DNA of 20,628 nucleotides from Bacteroidales bacterium UBA6229. GTDB taxonomy: Bacteria > Bacteroidota > Bacteroidia > Bacteroidales > F082. The position numbers and the translations under genes are program-made. Under the pieces are notes generated by a model, which saw nothing but the letters and a program-made list of their open reading frames with translations, did no database searches and was not told the DNA's origin. The first letter of the stretch is position 1. The number at the start of each line of letters is the position of its first letter. Positions 14,666 to 20,628 of this stretch are shown here, piece after piece. Where the stretch lies: assembly GCA_002440975.1 (NCBI GenBank), contig DJWN01000057.1, forward strand, positions 1 through 20,628. Reading direction: 5' to 3'.

Positions 14666-15369
14666 TGGAGTTTCATTTTGAAGAAGGTGAAGTATTGCTG
14701 ATTGACAAGCCTGTGAGCTGGACTTCTTTTGACGTAGTCAATTTTGTTCGCTCACTCATCAAACGTTTTCATCAGATTCATAAGCTAAAAGTAGGACATG
14801 CCGGCACACTTGATCCGTTGGCAAGTGGTTTGTTGATTTTGTGCACCGGAAAAATGACCAAACGCATTCAGGAGTTTCAGGATCAGGATAAAGTATATAC
14901 CGGCACTTTCCTGCTCGGAAAAACAACACCTTCTTATGATGGCGAAACAGAGCCGGATGCCGTATATCCAACAGATCATATCAGCTCCGAAATGATTGAA
15001 GCAGCACGCAAACAGTTTTTGGGCGAGCAGCAACAAATGCCTCCCAACTTTTCGGCCATCAAAGTGGATGGCAAGCGGGCTTTCGATTACGCCCGGAAGC
15101 AACAGGAGGTGAAACTCAATCCACGTACCATTTTTATTCATCAGCTGGAGCTGGAACAAAAAAACTTTCCGGAAATTTCTTTTGAAATCACCTGTAGCAA
15201 AGGCACCTATATCCGAAGCCTGGCATATGATTTTGGCAGGGCACTGCAAAGCGGAGCCTATCTTACCAGCCTGAGGCGCACACAGATAGGAGAGTTTAAC
15301 GTAGCGGATGCCAGAACTCCTGAACAAATAAAAGCAATGATTATTGAAACAAGTCAGGACAATAAGTGA
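14665..15369 (+). CDS. truB: tRNA pseudouridine(55) synthase TruB
   Basis: TruB converts U55 of the T-arm of tRNAs to pseudouridine. The 234-residue protein has the catalytic motif GHAGTLDPLASGLL (44-57) with the nucleophile Asp50, the following YTGTFLLGKTTPSYDGE segment (positions 92-108), and the C-terminal KGTYIRSLAYDFG element (174-186). It is shorter than the enterobacterial protein of about 314 residues, lacking the C-terminal PUA-type extension, as is usual in Bacteroidota. It overlaps uppP by one base. It is followed by a 149-base gap holding the queA promoter. Confidence 0.95.
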   Translation: MEFHFEEGEVLLIDKPVSWTSFDVVNFVRSLIKRFHQIHKLKVGHAGTLDPLASGLLILCTGKMTKRIQEFQDQDKVYTGTFLLGKTTPSYDGETEPDAVYPTDHISSEMIEAARKQFLGEQQQMPPNFSAIKVDGKRAFDYARKQQEVKLNPRTIFIHQLELEQKNFPEISFEITCSKGTYIRSLAYDFGRALQSGAYLTSLRRTQIGEFNVADARTPEQIKAMIIETSQDNK

Positions 15370-15409
15370 CATTTTTTATCATTTACCTAGCATTAAGGCT
15401 CTCAAACAC

Positions 15410-15440
15410 TTGACTTCGGCATGATATTGGGTTACCTTTG
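15410..15440 (+). promoter_or_regulatory. Promoter of queA (-33 TTG and -7 TACCTTTG)
   Basis: TTG at 15410-15412 and TACCTTTG at 15433-15440 are separated by 20 bases, matching the Bacteroidota TTTG/TTG-N19-20-TAnnTTTG promoter. Start would be near 15447, leaving a leader of about 70 bases before the queA ATG. No riboswitch fold was recognised in that leader. Confidence 0.65.
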
Positions 15441-15518
15441 CAATCCCATTTTAGAGCCATGCTTATTTTACCCGAGGAATTTTAGTAAGAAGGAAGTTGG
15501 ATTTAATTAATTAAGCAA

Positions 15519-16568
15519 ATGAAATTATCGCAATTCAGGTTTAACCTGCCCCCTAATCTTATTGCCAGTTATCCCCCAAAAAACAGAGACGAATCACGTT
15601 TGATGGTGCTGCATAGAAAAGATAAAACGATTGAGCACCGGATATTTAAAGACATCCTTGAATATTTTAAGGATGGCGATGTGTTTGTCCTGAATAATAC
15701 CAAGGTTTTTCCGGCCAGGCTTTATGGCGAAAAAGAAAAAACAGGAGCTAAGATAGAAGTCTTTTTGCTCCGTGAGCTAAATCGCGAGAGCCGCCTTTGG
15801 GATGTGTTGGTTGATCCTGCACGCAAAATCCGTATTGGCAACAAATTGTATTTTGGCGAGGACGAATCGCTTGTGGCCGAGGTGATTGACAATACCACCT
15901 CACGTGGTCGTACACTCAGGTTTTTGTTTGATGGTCCTTATGAAGAATTCAAAAAGACCATTCAAACCCTTGGCAAAACACCTTTACCAAAGATCCACGA
16001 CCGACCTGTTGAACCCGAAGATGCCGAGCGTTATCAAACTATTTTTGCCAAACACGAAGGTGCCATTGCTGCCCCAACAGCGGGTATGCACTTCAGCCGT
16101 GAGCTGATGAAAAGGCTTGAACTGATTGGGGTTTCCTTTGCCGAAATCACCTTACATGCCGGTATGGGTAACTTCAGAAATATTGAAGTGGAAGACCTTA
16201 CCAAGCACAAAATGGATTCGGAAGAGATGTTTCTGACCGATGAAAATGCCATCATCATCAACGATGCCAAAGACCGCCGAAGCAATGTGGTTGCTATAGG
16301 AACCACCACCATGAAAGCCCTGGAAACTGCCGTAAACATCAATGGCAGGGTGAAGTCCATTAATCAATGGACTAACAAATTTATTTTTCCACCTTATGAG
16401 TTTAACCTGGCAGATGCTATGGTTACAAATTTCCATTTGCCCAAATCGCCTATGATGATGCAGGTGGCTGCTTTTGCAGATTATGATTTTTTGATGAAAG
16501 CCTATAAAGAGGCTGTAGCTCAAAAATATCGCTTCTTTACTTATGGTGATGCTATGTTGGTCTTGTAA
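15519..16568 (+). CDS. queA: S-adenosylmethionine:tRNA ribosyltransferase-isomerase QueA
   Basis: QueA transfers and isomerises the ribosyl part of S-adenosylmethionine onto preQ1 in tRNA, giving epoxyqueuosine, the penultimate step of queuosine synthesis. At 349 residues it has normal length. Recognisable family segments are the N-terminal FNLPPNLIASYP...RDESRLMVL, the central GAIAAPTAGMHFS, VVAIGTTTMKALETA, and the C-terminal FNLADAMVTNFHLPKSP. It has its own promoter and a terminator directly after it, so it is probably a single-gene unit although it follows truB. Both genes modify tRNA, which fits their adjacency. Confidence 0.95.
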   Translation: MKLSQFRFNLPPNLIASYPPKNRDESRLMVLHRKDKTIEHRIFKDILEYFKDGDVFVLNNTKVFPARLYGEKEKTGAKIEVFLLRELNRESRLWDVLVDPARKIRIGNKLYFGEDESLVAEVIDNTTSRGRTLRFLFDGPYEEFKKTIQTLGKTPLPKIHDRPVEPEDAERYQTIFAKHEGAIAAPTAGMHFSRELMKRLELIGVSFAEITLHAGMGNFRNIEVEDLTKHKMDSEEMFLTDENAIIINDAKDRRSNVVAIGTTTMKALETAVNINGRVKSINQWTNKFIFPPYEFNLADAMVTNFHLPKSPMMMQVAAFADYDFLMKAYKEAVAQKYRFFTYGDAMLVL

Positions 16569-16591
16569 AGCAAAACTGTATAATAATTAGT

Positions 16592-16620
16592 AAAGAGGTC
16601 TGTTACAGGCCTCTTTTTTT
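16592..16620 (+). terminator. Intrinsic terminator of queA
   Basis: AAAGAGG (16592-16598) pairs with CCTCTTT (16610-16616), extended inward by a T-G wobble and CTG/CAG around a TTA loop, and runs into a stretch of T up to 16620. It begins 23 bases after the queA stop. Confidence 0.85.
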
Positions 16621-16653
16621 GTGATTTAACGCTAGAGGCACGCTTCAATTTCC

Positions 16654-16661
16654 TATTTTTG
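16654..16661 (+). promoter_or_regulatory. Promoter -7 box of glyS, almost touching the start codon
   Basis: TATTTTTG matches TAnnTTTG and ends only 5 bases before the ATG at 16667. The expected start of transcription falls on or next to the ATG, implying a leaderless or nearly leaderless mRNA. No clear -33 TTG is seen at the right distance. Confidence 0.5.
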
Positions 16662-16666
16662 CCGCC

Positions 16667-18196
16667 ATGATAAACCAGGAAGATTTTTTCAAGAAAATAA
16701 CAGCTCATGCCAAGGAGTATGGGTTTGTTTTCCAGTCGAGTGAGATTTATGACGGATTGAGTGCTGTATATGATTACGGCCAGAATGGCGTTGAATTGAA
16801 AAACAATATTCGCCAGTATTGGTGGAAATCAATGGTGCAATACCACGAAAATATTGTAGGCATTGATGCTGCAATTTTTATGCATCCCATCACCTGGAAA
16901 GCTTCGGGACATGTGGACGCCTTTAATGACCCGCTGATTGATAACAAGGATTCCAAAAAACGATATCGTGCCGATGTGCTGATAGAAGACCATATGGCAA
17001 AGATCGAAGGAAAGATCGACAAAGAAGTTGAGAAAGCCCGAAAGCGTTTTGGTGAAGCATTTGATGAAAAACAATACCGCGAAACCAATGCCCGCGTGCT
17101 CGATTATCAGCAGCAGATCAATGAGATCAGCAAACGTTTTTATCAATCCCTCGAAAATAACAACCTGGATGACATCAAAAATCAGATTGAAGAGTTGGGT
17201 ATCGTTTGCCCCATTTCCGGTTCGCGCAACTGGACAGAGGTGCGGCAGTTTAACCTGATGTTTTCGACCAAAATGGGTTCAACAGCCGATGGCGCAAACG
17301 AAATTTATTTGCGCCCCGAAACGGCTCAGGGGATTTTTGTCAACTACCTCAACGTACAAAAAACAGGCCGCATGAAGCTTCCCTTTGGAATTGCCCAAAC
17401 CGGAAAGGCTTTTCGTAATGAGATTGTAGCCCGTCAGTTTATCTTTCGAATGCGCGAGTTTGAACAAATGGAGATGCAGTTTTTTGTGCGCCCCGGCGAA
17501 GAAATGAAGTGGTACGAATACTGGAAGGATCAACGAATGAAATGGCATCTTTCGTTAGGCATCCCGGCTGATAAATATCGCTTTCATGATCATGAAAAAC
17601 TGGCTCATTATGCCAATGCCGCGGCCGATATAGAATTTGAGTTTCCGTTTGGATTCAAGGAGCTCGAAGGAATTCATTCACGCACTGATTTCGATCTTGG
17701 AGCACATCAGCAATTTTCTGGTAAAAAGCTCCAGTATTTCGATCCTGAGACCAATGAGAGTTATGTGCCTTATGTGGTTGAAACCTCAATTGGCCTCGAC
17801 CGTATGTTTTTGGCCGTGCTGAGTTATGCCTACAACGAAGAAAAACTGGAGGATGGCAGTGAGCGTGTGGTTTTGAAGCTTCCGCCAGTGCTTGCACCTT
17901 ATAAAGCTGCTGTTTTACCCTTGATGAAAAAAGACGGACTTCCCGATAAGGCGCGCGAAATACTGGCCGACTTACAGGAAGATTTCATGTGTCATTACGA
18001 AGAAAAAGATGCTATTGGCAAGCGCTACAGAAGACACGATGCCATCGGTACGCCGTATTGCATTACCATTGATCATCAGAGTATGGAAGATAATACGGTA
18101 ACGATTCGCGAACGCGACAGCATGGCACAGGAAAGGGTTGCTATAACAGAATTGACGGATATCATTAAAAAGAAAATAAAAGCTGTAAGGAGTTAA
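16667..18196 (+). CDS. glyS: Glycine--tRNA ligase (single-chain, dimeric type)
   Basis: Charges tRNA-Gly with glycine. The 509-residue class II synthetase is of the homodimeric, eukaryote/archaea-like type rather than the alpha2-beta2 bacterial type. Seen: the N-terminal FVFQSSEIYDGLSAVYDYG block (20-38), RPETAQGIF (216-224), motif 2 with GKAFRNE (246-252) and the glutamate-rich REFEQMEMQFF (263-273), motif 3 ETSIGLDRMF (372-381), and a C-terminal anticodon-binding domain (about 395-509). A charged, lysine-rich insertion is at about 95-175, as in relatives. The N-terminus aligns with homologues from the first codon, so the ATG at 16667 is sound. The gene is followed by a hairpin terminator. 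Confidence 0.96.
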   Translation: MINQEDFFKKITAHAKEYGFVFQSSEIYDGLSAVYDYGQNGVELKNNIRQYWWKSMVQYHENIVGIDAAIFMHPITWKASGHVDAFNDPLIDNKDSKKRYRADVLIEDHMAKIEGKIDKEVEKARKRFGEAFDEKQYRETNARVLDYQQQINEISKRFYQSLENNNLDDIKNQIEELGIVCPISGSRNWTEVRQFNLMFSTKMGSTADGANEIYLRPETAQGIFVNYLNVQKTGRMKLPFGIAQTGKAFRNEIVARQFIFRMREFEQMEMQFFVRPGEEMKWYEYWKDQRMKWHLSLGIPADKYRFHDHEKLAHYANAAADIEFEFPFGFKELEGIHSRTDFDLGAHQQFSGKKLQYFDPETNESYVPYVVETSIGLDRMFLAVLSYAYNEEKLEDGSERVVLKLPPVLAPYKAAVLPLMKKDGLPDKAREILADLQEDFMCHYEEKDAIGKRYRRHDAIGTPYCITIDHQSMEDNTVTIRERDSMAQERVAITELTDIIKKKIKAVRS

Positions 18197-18206
18197 AAAT
18201 AGATAC

Positions 18207-18235
18207 CCGTTGTTTTTCGAATAACGGTTTTTTTT
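18207..18235 (+). terminator. Intrinsic terminator of glyS (possibly bidirectional)
   Basis: CCGTTGTT (18207-18214) pairs with AATAACGG (18220-18227), with one G-T wobble and a 5-base loop, followed by eight T (18228-18235). It starts 10 bases after the glyS stop. On the other strand only a weak T run follows, so service to the convergent pth gene is less certain. Confidence 0.85.
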
Positions 18236-18797
18236 ATTTGCCGTTATAAGCCGTCATCGTTCGTTCGATGCCGATAGCAGTAAAACTCAAAATCATTTCT
18301 GCCGCTATATCCAATCTGGGTTCGACGATGTTGATTTCGGAAGGCTTCCAGCGTCCTAACACATAATCCACCTGACGACCTTTGGGAAAATTATCGCCGA
18401 TGCCAAAGCGTAATCGGGCAAACTCAGAAGTGCCAAGGGTTTGAATGATATGGTTTAGTCCGTTGTGGCCGGCATCTCCGCCTTTTTTCTTCATGCGCAG
18501 TGTGCCAAGGGGAAGTGCTATGTCATCAACAACTACCAACAGTCGGTCGACAGGAATCTGTTCGTGCTGCAACCAGAATTGGATAGCCTTACCACTTAAA
18601 TTCATGAATGTGGTGGGTTTGATCACTACCAGGTTTCGTCCACGGTGTTTGATGAGGGTGCTTTGTGCCAGTCGGCCGGTCGTAAAACTTACTTTTTGTT
18701 GATCGGCCAGGCGATCGGCTACCCAAAAGCCAATGTTGTGGCGCGTATCTTCATATTCCTTTCCAATATTTCCGAGGCAGGCAATTAGAAATTTCAT
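18234..18797 (-). CDS. pth: Peptidyl-tRNA hydrolase Pth
   Basis: Pth recycles tRNA by cutting the peptide off prematurely released peptidyl-tRNA. From the ATG at 18797 it has 187 residues, the family length. Catalytic features are visible: Asn10, His20 in EYEDTRHNIGFW, Asn66 (PTTFMNLSG), the aspartates 91-92 of VVVDDIALPLG, and GGDAGHNGL (106-114) with Asn112. The frame continues upstream to 18860, but those 21 extra residues would run through the rplY terminator hairpin and are not family-like. It is the last gene of the prs - rplY - pth series; no TAnnTTTG box is seen in front, so expression probably relies on read-through from rplY. Confidence 0.95.
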   Translation of the reverse strand: MKFLIACLGNIGKEYEDTRHNIGFWVADRLADQQKVSFTTGRLAQSTLIKHRGRNLVVIKPTTFMNLSGKAIQFWLQHEQIPVDRLLVVVDDIALPLGTLRMKKKGGDAGHNGLNHIIQTLGTSEFARLRFGIGDNFPKGRQVDYVLGRWKPSEINIVEPRLDIAAEMILSFTAIGIERTMTAYNGK

Positions 18798-18810
18798 TGT
18801 TGACTTATTT

Positions 18811-18854
18811 TTAAAAACAAAAGGCATAAGGCCAAAAATAACCCTATGCCTTTT
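18811..18854 (-). terminator. Intrinsic terminator between rplY and pth
   Basis: AAAAGGCATA (18819-18828) and TATGCCTTTT (18845-18854) form a perfect 10-bp stem with a 16-base loop that can pair a little further. On the minus strand the hairpin is followed by GTTTTTAA. It starts 22 bases after the rplY stop and ends before the pth ATG. Confidence 0.75.
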
Positions 18855-18875
18855 AAGCACAAAAACGTCTTTGGG

Positions 18876-19499
18876 TTATTCTTTTGGAGCTTCTCCGCCT
18901 TCGGCACTTTCTGTGGCTTCGCCTTCTTCTGCTTCCTCTTCGGCTTCAAGTGCTGCACCACGAGCTGTTTTCACATCAATGATAACTGCATTGGCCGGAC
19001 TGAGAAAGCTGATATTTTCAAGGCTCAGGTCTCTAACTTTTACAGATTGACCAATCTGAAGTTTAGATATATCCACCATGATAAATTCAGGAAGATCCTT
19101 GATCAATCCTTTCACGCGTATTTTATTCATTTTCAGTTTTAGTTTACCACCACGGATCACGCCGGGAGAAGTTCCCTTGTGTTTAACAGGAAGGTAAACG
19201 GTAACGGGTTTGTCCTGAGATGCCAGGAGAAAATCGGCATGTAAAAGTTTATCTGACAGGGGATGATATTGTACGTCCTGCAAGATGGCATTGTACTTTT
19301 TGCCATCCACATCAACCTCAATAAGAAATGTGTCCGGAGTAAAAATTATTGGTTTAAAACTGGCTGCGTCTGCAGTAAAGTGGACTTGTTCTTTACCTCC
19401 GTAAAGAACACAGGGCACTTTTCCGGCAATACGTAGTGCTTTAGCATCTTTTTTCCCTACGTTCTCTCTCAGAGAACCGCTCAATGATACTGTTTTCAT
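18876..19499 (-). CDS. rplY: 50S ribosomal protein L25/general stress protein Ctc
   Basis: L25 binds 5S rRNA in the large ribosomal subunit. The 207-residue protein is of the long Ctc/TL5 type: an N-terminal L25 domain (about 1-90, with GKKDAKALRIAGKVPCVLYG near 15-34), a C-terminal beta domain (about 95-185, including HKGTSPGVIRGGKL), and a glutamate- and alanine-rich acidic tail (about 183-207). The tail is common in Bacteroidota versions. It begins 23 bases after prs, an association (prs - ctc - pth) also known from Firmicutes, and is followed by a hairpin terminator. Confidence 0.94.
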   Translation of the reverse strand: MKTVSLSGSLRENVGKKDAKALRIAGKVPCVLYGGKEQVHFTADAASFKPIIFTPDTFLIEVDVDGKKYNAILQDVQYHPLSDKLLHADFLLASQDKPVTVYLPVKHKGTSPGVIRGGKLKLKMNKIRVKGLIKDLPEFIMVDISKLQIGQSVKVRDLSLENISFLSPANAVIIDVKTARGAALEAEEEAEEGEATESAEGGEAPKE

Positions 19500-19522
19500 T
19501 AGACTGTTAATTTAATAAATGA

Positions 19523-20467
19523 TTATTTAGTTGAGAATCTGAACAACGAACTGATTGACTCATAGTTTTCCACACGACGGATCACTTCGGCAAATAGTTC
19601 TGCTGTTGTCAGTACTTTGATTTTTTCATGTTTTTCTTTCAGCGGGATGGTATCGGTTACCACAATTTCGGTGAAAGGTGATTTGCTAATGCGCTCAAAG
19701 GCCTGGCCTGAGAAAATCGGGTGTGTACAAAACGCCCTCACGCTATTGGCACCATTATCCATGATCAGCTCACCGGCTTTGGTAATAGATCCGGCAGTAT
19801 CAATGATGTCATCTATCAGAATCACATCACGACCTGTTACATCACCGATTAGCGACATTTCTTCTACAACATTGGGCTTTGCGCGTTGCTTGTAGCAAAT
19901 CACAAAACCGGTGTTGAGCATCTTGGCATAAGAAGCTGCCCTGCGTGTGCCACCCGTATCCGGCGAGGCCATGGTTAGGTTGGGCAGGTTAAGTTCTTTG
20001 ATATAGGGCACAAAAATATTGGAGGCATACAGGTGATCAACGGGCATATCGAAGAAGCCTTGAATTTGATCGGCATGTAAATCAATAGTTATGATTCTGT
20101 TAACACCGGCAGTATGCAATATATTGGCTACCAGTTTGGCTGCAATACTTACGCGCGGTTTGTCTTTGCGGTCTTGCCTGGCAAATCCAAAATAGGGTAT
20201 TACAGCAATTATTTTATGTGCTGATGCTCTGCGGGCAGCATCAACCATCATCAACAACTCAAAAAGATTGTCGGTTGGAGCAAAGGTTGACTGCACAAGA
20301 AACACATCTCTTCCGCGCACGTTTTCTTCAAAAGAAGGTTGAAACTCGCCATCTGAAAACTCTGTCACGATGGTCTTGCCAATTGCAGAGCCATAGTGGT
20401 CAGCAATTTTCTGAGCCAGGTACTCGGAGGCTCTTCCCGAAAAAATACTTACAATTGGCTCTGGCAT
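19523..20467 (-). CDS. prs: Ribose-phosphate pyrophosphokinase (PRPP synthetase)
   Basis: Makes phosphoribosyl pyrophosphate from ribose 5-phosphate and ATP for nucleotide, histidine, tryptophan and NAD synthesis. The 314-residue class I enzyme shows FSDGEFQPSFEENVRG (37-52), PYFGFARQDRK (91-101) for ATP binding, the metal-binding DLHADQIQGFF (129-139), SPDTGGTRRA (168-177), and the PRPP loop ILIDDIIDTAGS (216-227). It is the first gene of the prs - rplY - pth series and has a well-formed promoter 31-62 bases ahead. Confidence 0.96.
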   Translation of the reverse strand: MPEPIVSIFSGRASEYLAQKIADHYGSAIGKTIVTEFSDGEFQPSFEENVRGRDVFLVQSTFAPTDNLFELLMMVDAARRASAHKIIAVIPYFGFARQDRKDKPRVSIAAKLVANILHTAGVNRIITIDLHADQIQGFFDMPVDHLYASNIFVPYIKELNLPNLTMASPDTGGTRRAASYAKMLNTGFVICYKQRAKPNVVEEMSLIGDVTGRDVILIDDIIDTAGSITKAGELIMDNGANSVRAFCTHPIFSGQAFERISKSPFTEIVVTDTIPLKEKHEKIKVLTTAELFAEVIRRVENYESISSLFRFSTK

Positions 20468-20497
20468 AGCAACTTATGTTTTGATGAAAACTGTCTG

Positions 20498-20529
20498 CAA
20501 AAGTATAAAAATCCTGACTAGCAGCCAAA
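20498..20529 (-). promoter_or_regulatory. Promoter of prs (-33 TTTG and -7 TACTTTTG)
   Basis: On the minus strand TTTG (20526-20529) is followed after 20 bases by TACTTTTG (20498-20505), an almost ideal Bacteroidota promoter. Transcription should start near 20491, giving a leader of about 24 bases. A 6-bp inverted repeat, TTCAAT-N5-ATTGAA (20536-20552), lies just upstream of the -33 element. Confidence 0.7.
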
Positions 20530-20595
20530 TTTGTTTTCAATTAAATATTGAAGGGATACCTTAAATCCGCAACCTTTTGTTACCAAAATTAATCT

Positions 20596-20628
20596 AAACA
20601 CTGTGTATAAATAATATACACAGTGTTT
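20596..20628. repeat. Perfect 14-bp inverted repeat at the window edge
   Basis: AAACACTGTGTATA (20596-20609) and TATACACAGTGTTT (20615-20628) are perfect reverse complements around a 5-base loop. The arms start with AAA and end with TTT, as in bidirectional intrinsic terminators, and the site is upstream of prs where a neighbouring gene could end. The window stops at the last base of the arm, so the flank cannot be judged; an operator or mobile-element end is also possible. Confidence 0.5.

Noticed and set aside
15441..15518. A preQ1 riboswitch or a leader peptide (ATG at 15459, eight codons) before queA.
   Set aside because: No preQ1 aptamer-like stem with an A-rich tail could be traced, and the eight-codon frame has no supporting pattern such as a codon run or terminator/antiterminator pair.
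18798..18860. A 21-residue upstream extension of pth.
   Set aside because: It would be encoded by the rplY terminator hairpin, and the Pth family begins at the MKFLIACLGN segment.
1..20628. tRNA genes, rRNA, CRISPR arrays, insertion sequences or phage genes.
   Set aside because: No cloverleaf, rRNA segment, repeat-spacer series, transposase or phage-like protein was recognised on either strand.

Overview
The window comes from an anaerobic, fermentative member of the Bacteroidota, most likely order Bacteroidales or a close relative (inference). The signs are repeated TAnnTTTG-type -7 promoter boxes, weak use of Shine-Dalgarno sites, the gene order ftsX - DUF3098 - uppP - truB - queA, a TruB without the usual C-terminal extension, and an L25 protein with an acidic tail. 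All proteins named below were recognised from motifs read in the sequence; no database search was run.

Left two thirds (about 239-12310, minus strand): one long hydrogen-metabolism operon. In transcription order it holds a receiver-only response regulator with a large insertion, hydC, hydB and hydA (a trimeric NAD(H)-linked [FeFe] hydrogenase), a fused [FeFe]-hydrogenase-like/histidine kinase sensor, a second receiver-only regulator, a receiver-kinase hybrid, and the three H-cluster maturases hydG, hydF and hydE. The genes are 2-29 bp apart or overlap, except for a 79-bp gap with two hairpins between the first regulator and hydC. The operon therefore carries the enzyme, the machinery that builds its active site, and a candidate H2/redox-sensing phosphorelay. 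None of the four signalling proteins has a DNA-binding domain. A TAnnTTTG promoter box sits upstream of the operon, and just downstream of the expected start site is an 18-bp sequence resembling a Rex (NADH/NAD+ sensor) operator.

Far left edge: a short RelE/ParE-type toxin reading frame with an in-frame stop just upstream, convergent with hydE.

Right part, plus strand (12581-18196): a conserved cell-envelope and tRNA-modification cluster, ftsX, a DUF3098 membrane protein, uppP, truB (overlapping uppP by one base) and queA with its own good promoter and terminator, then glyS, whose -7 box lies so close to the ATG that the mRNA may be leaderless. A terminator hairpin follows glyS.

Right end, minus strand: prs - rplY(ctc) - pth, with a good -33/-7 promoter before prs and a strong hairpin terminator between rplY and pth. 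The last 33 bases form a perfect 14-bp inverted repeat. No rRNA, tRNA, CRISPR array or insertion sequence was seen, and no gene-free stretch exceeds 300 bases; the longest, 12311-12580, is the divergent promoter region between the hydrogenase operon and ftsX.
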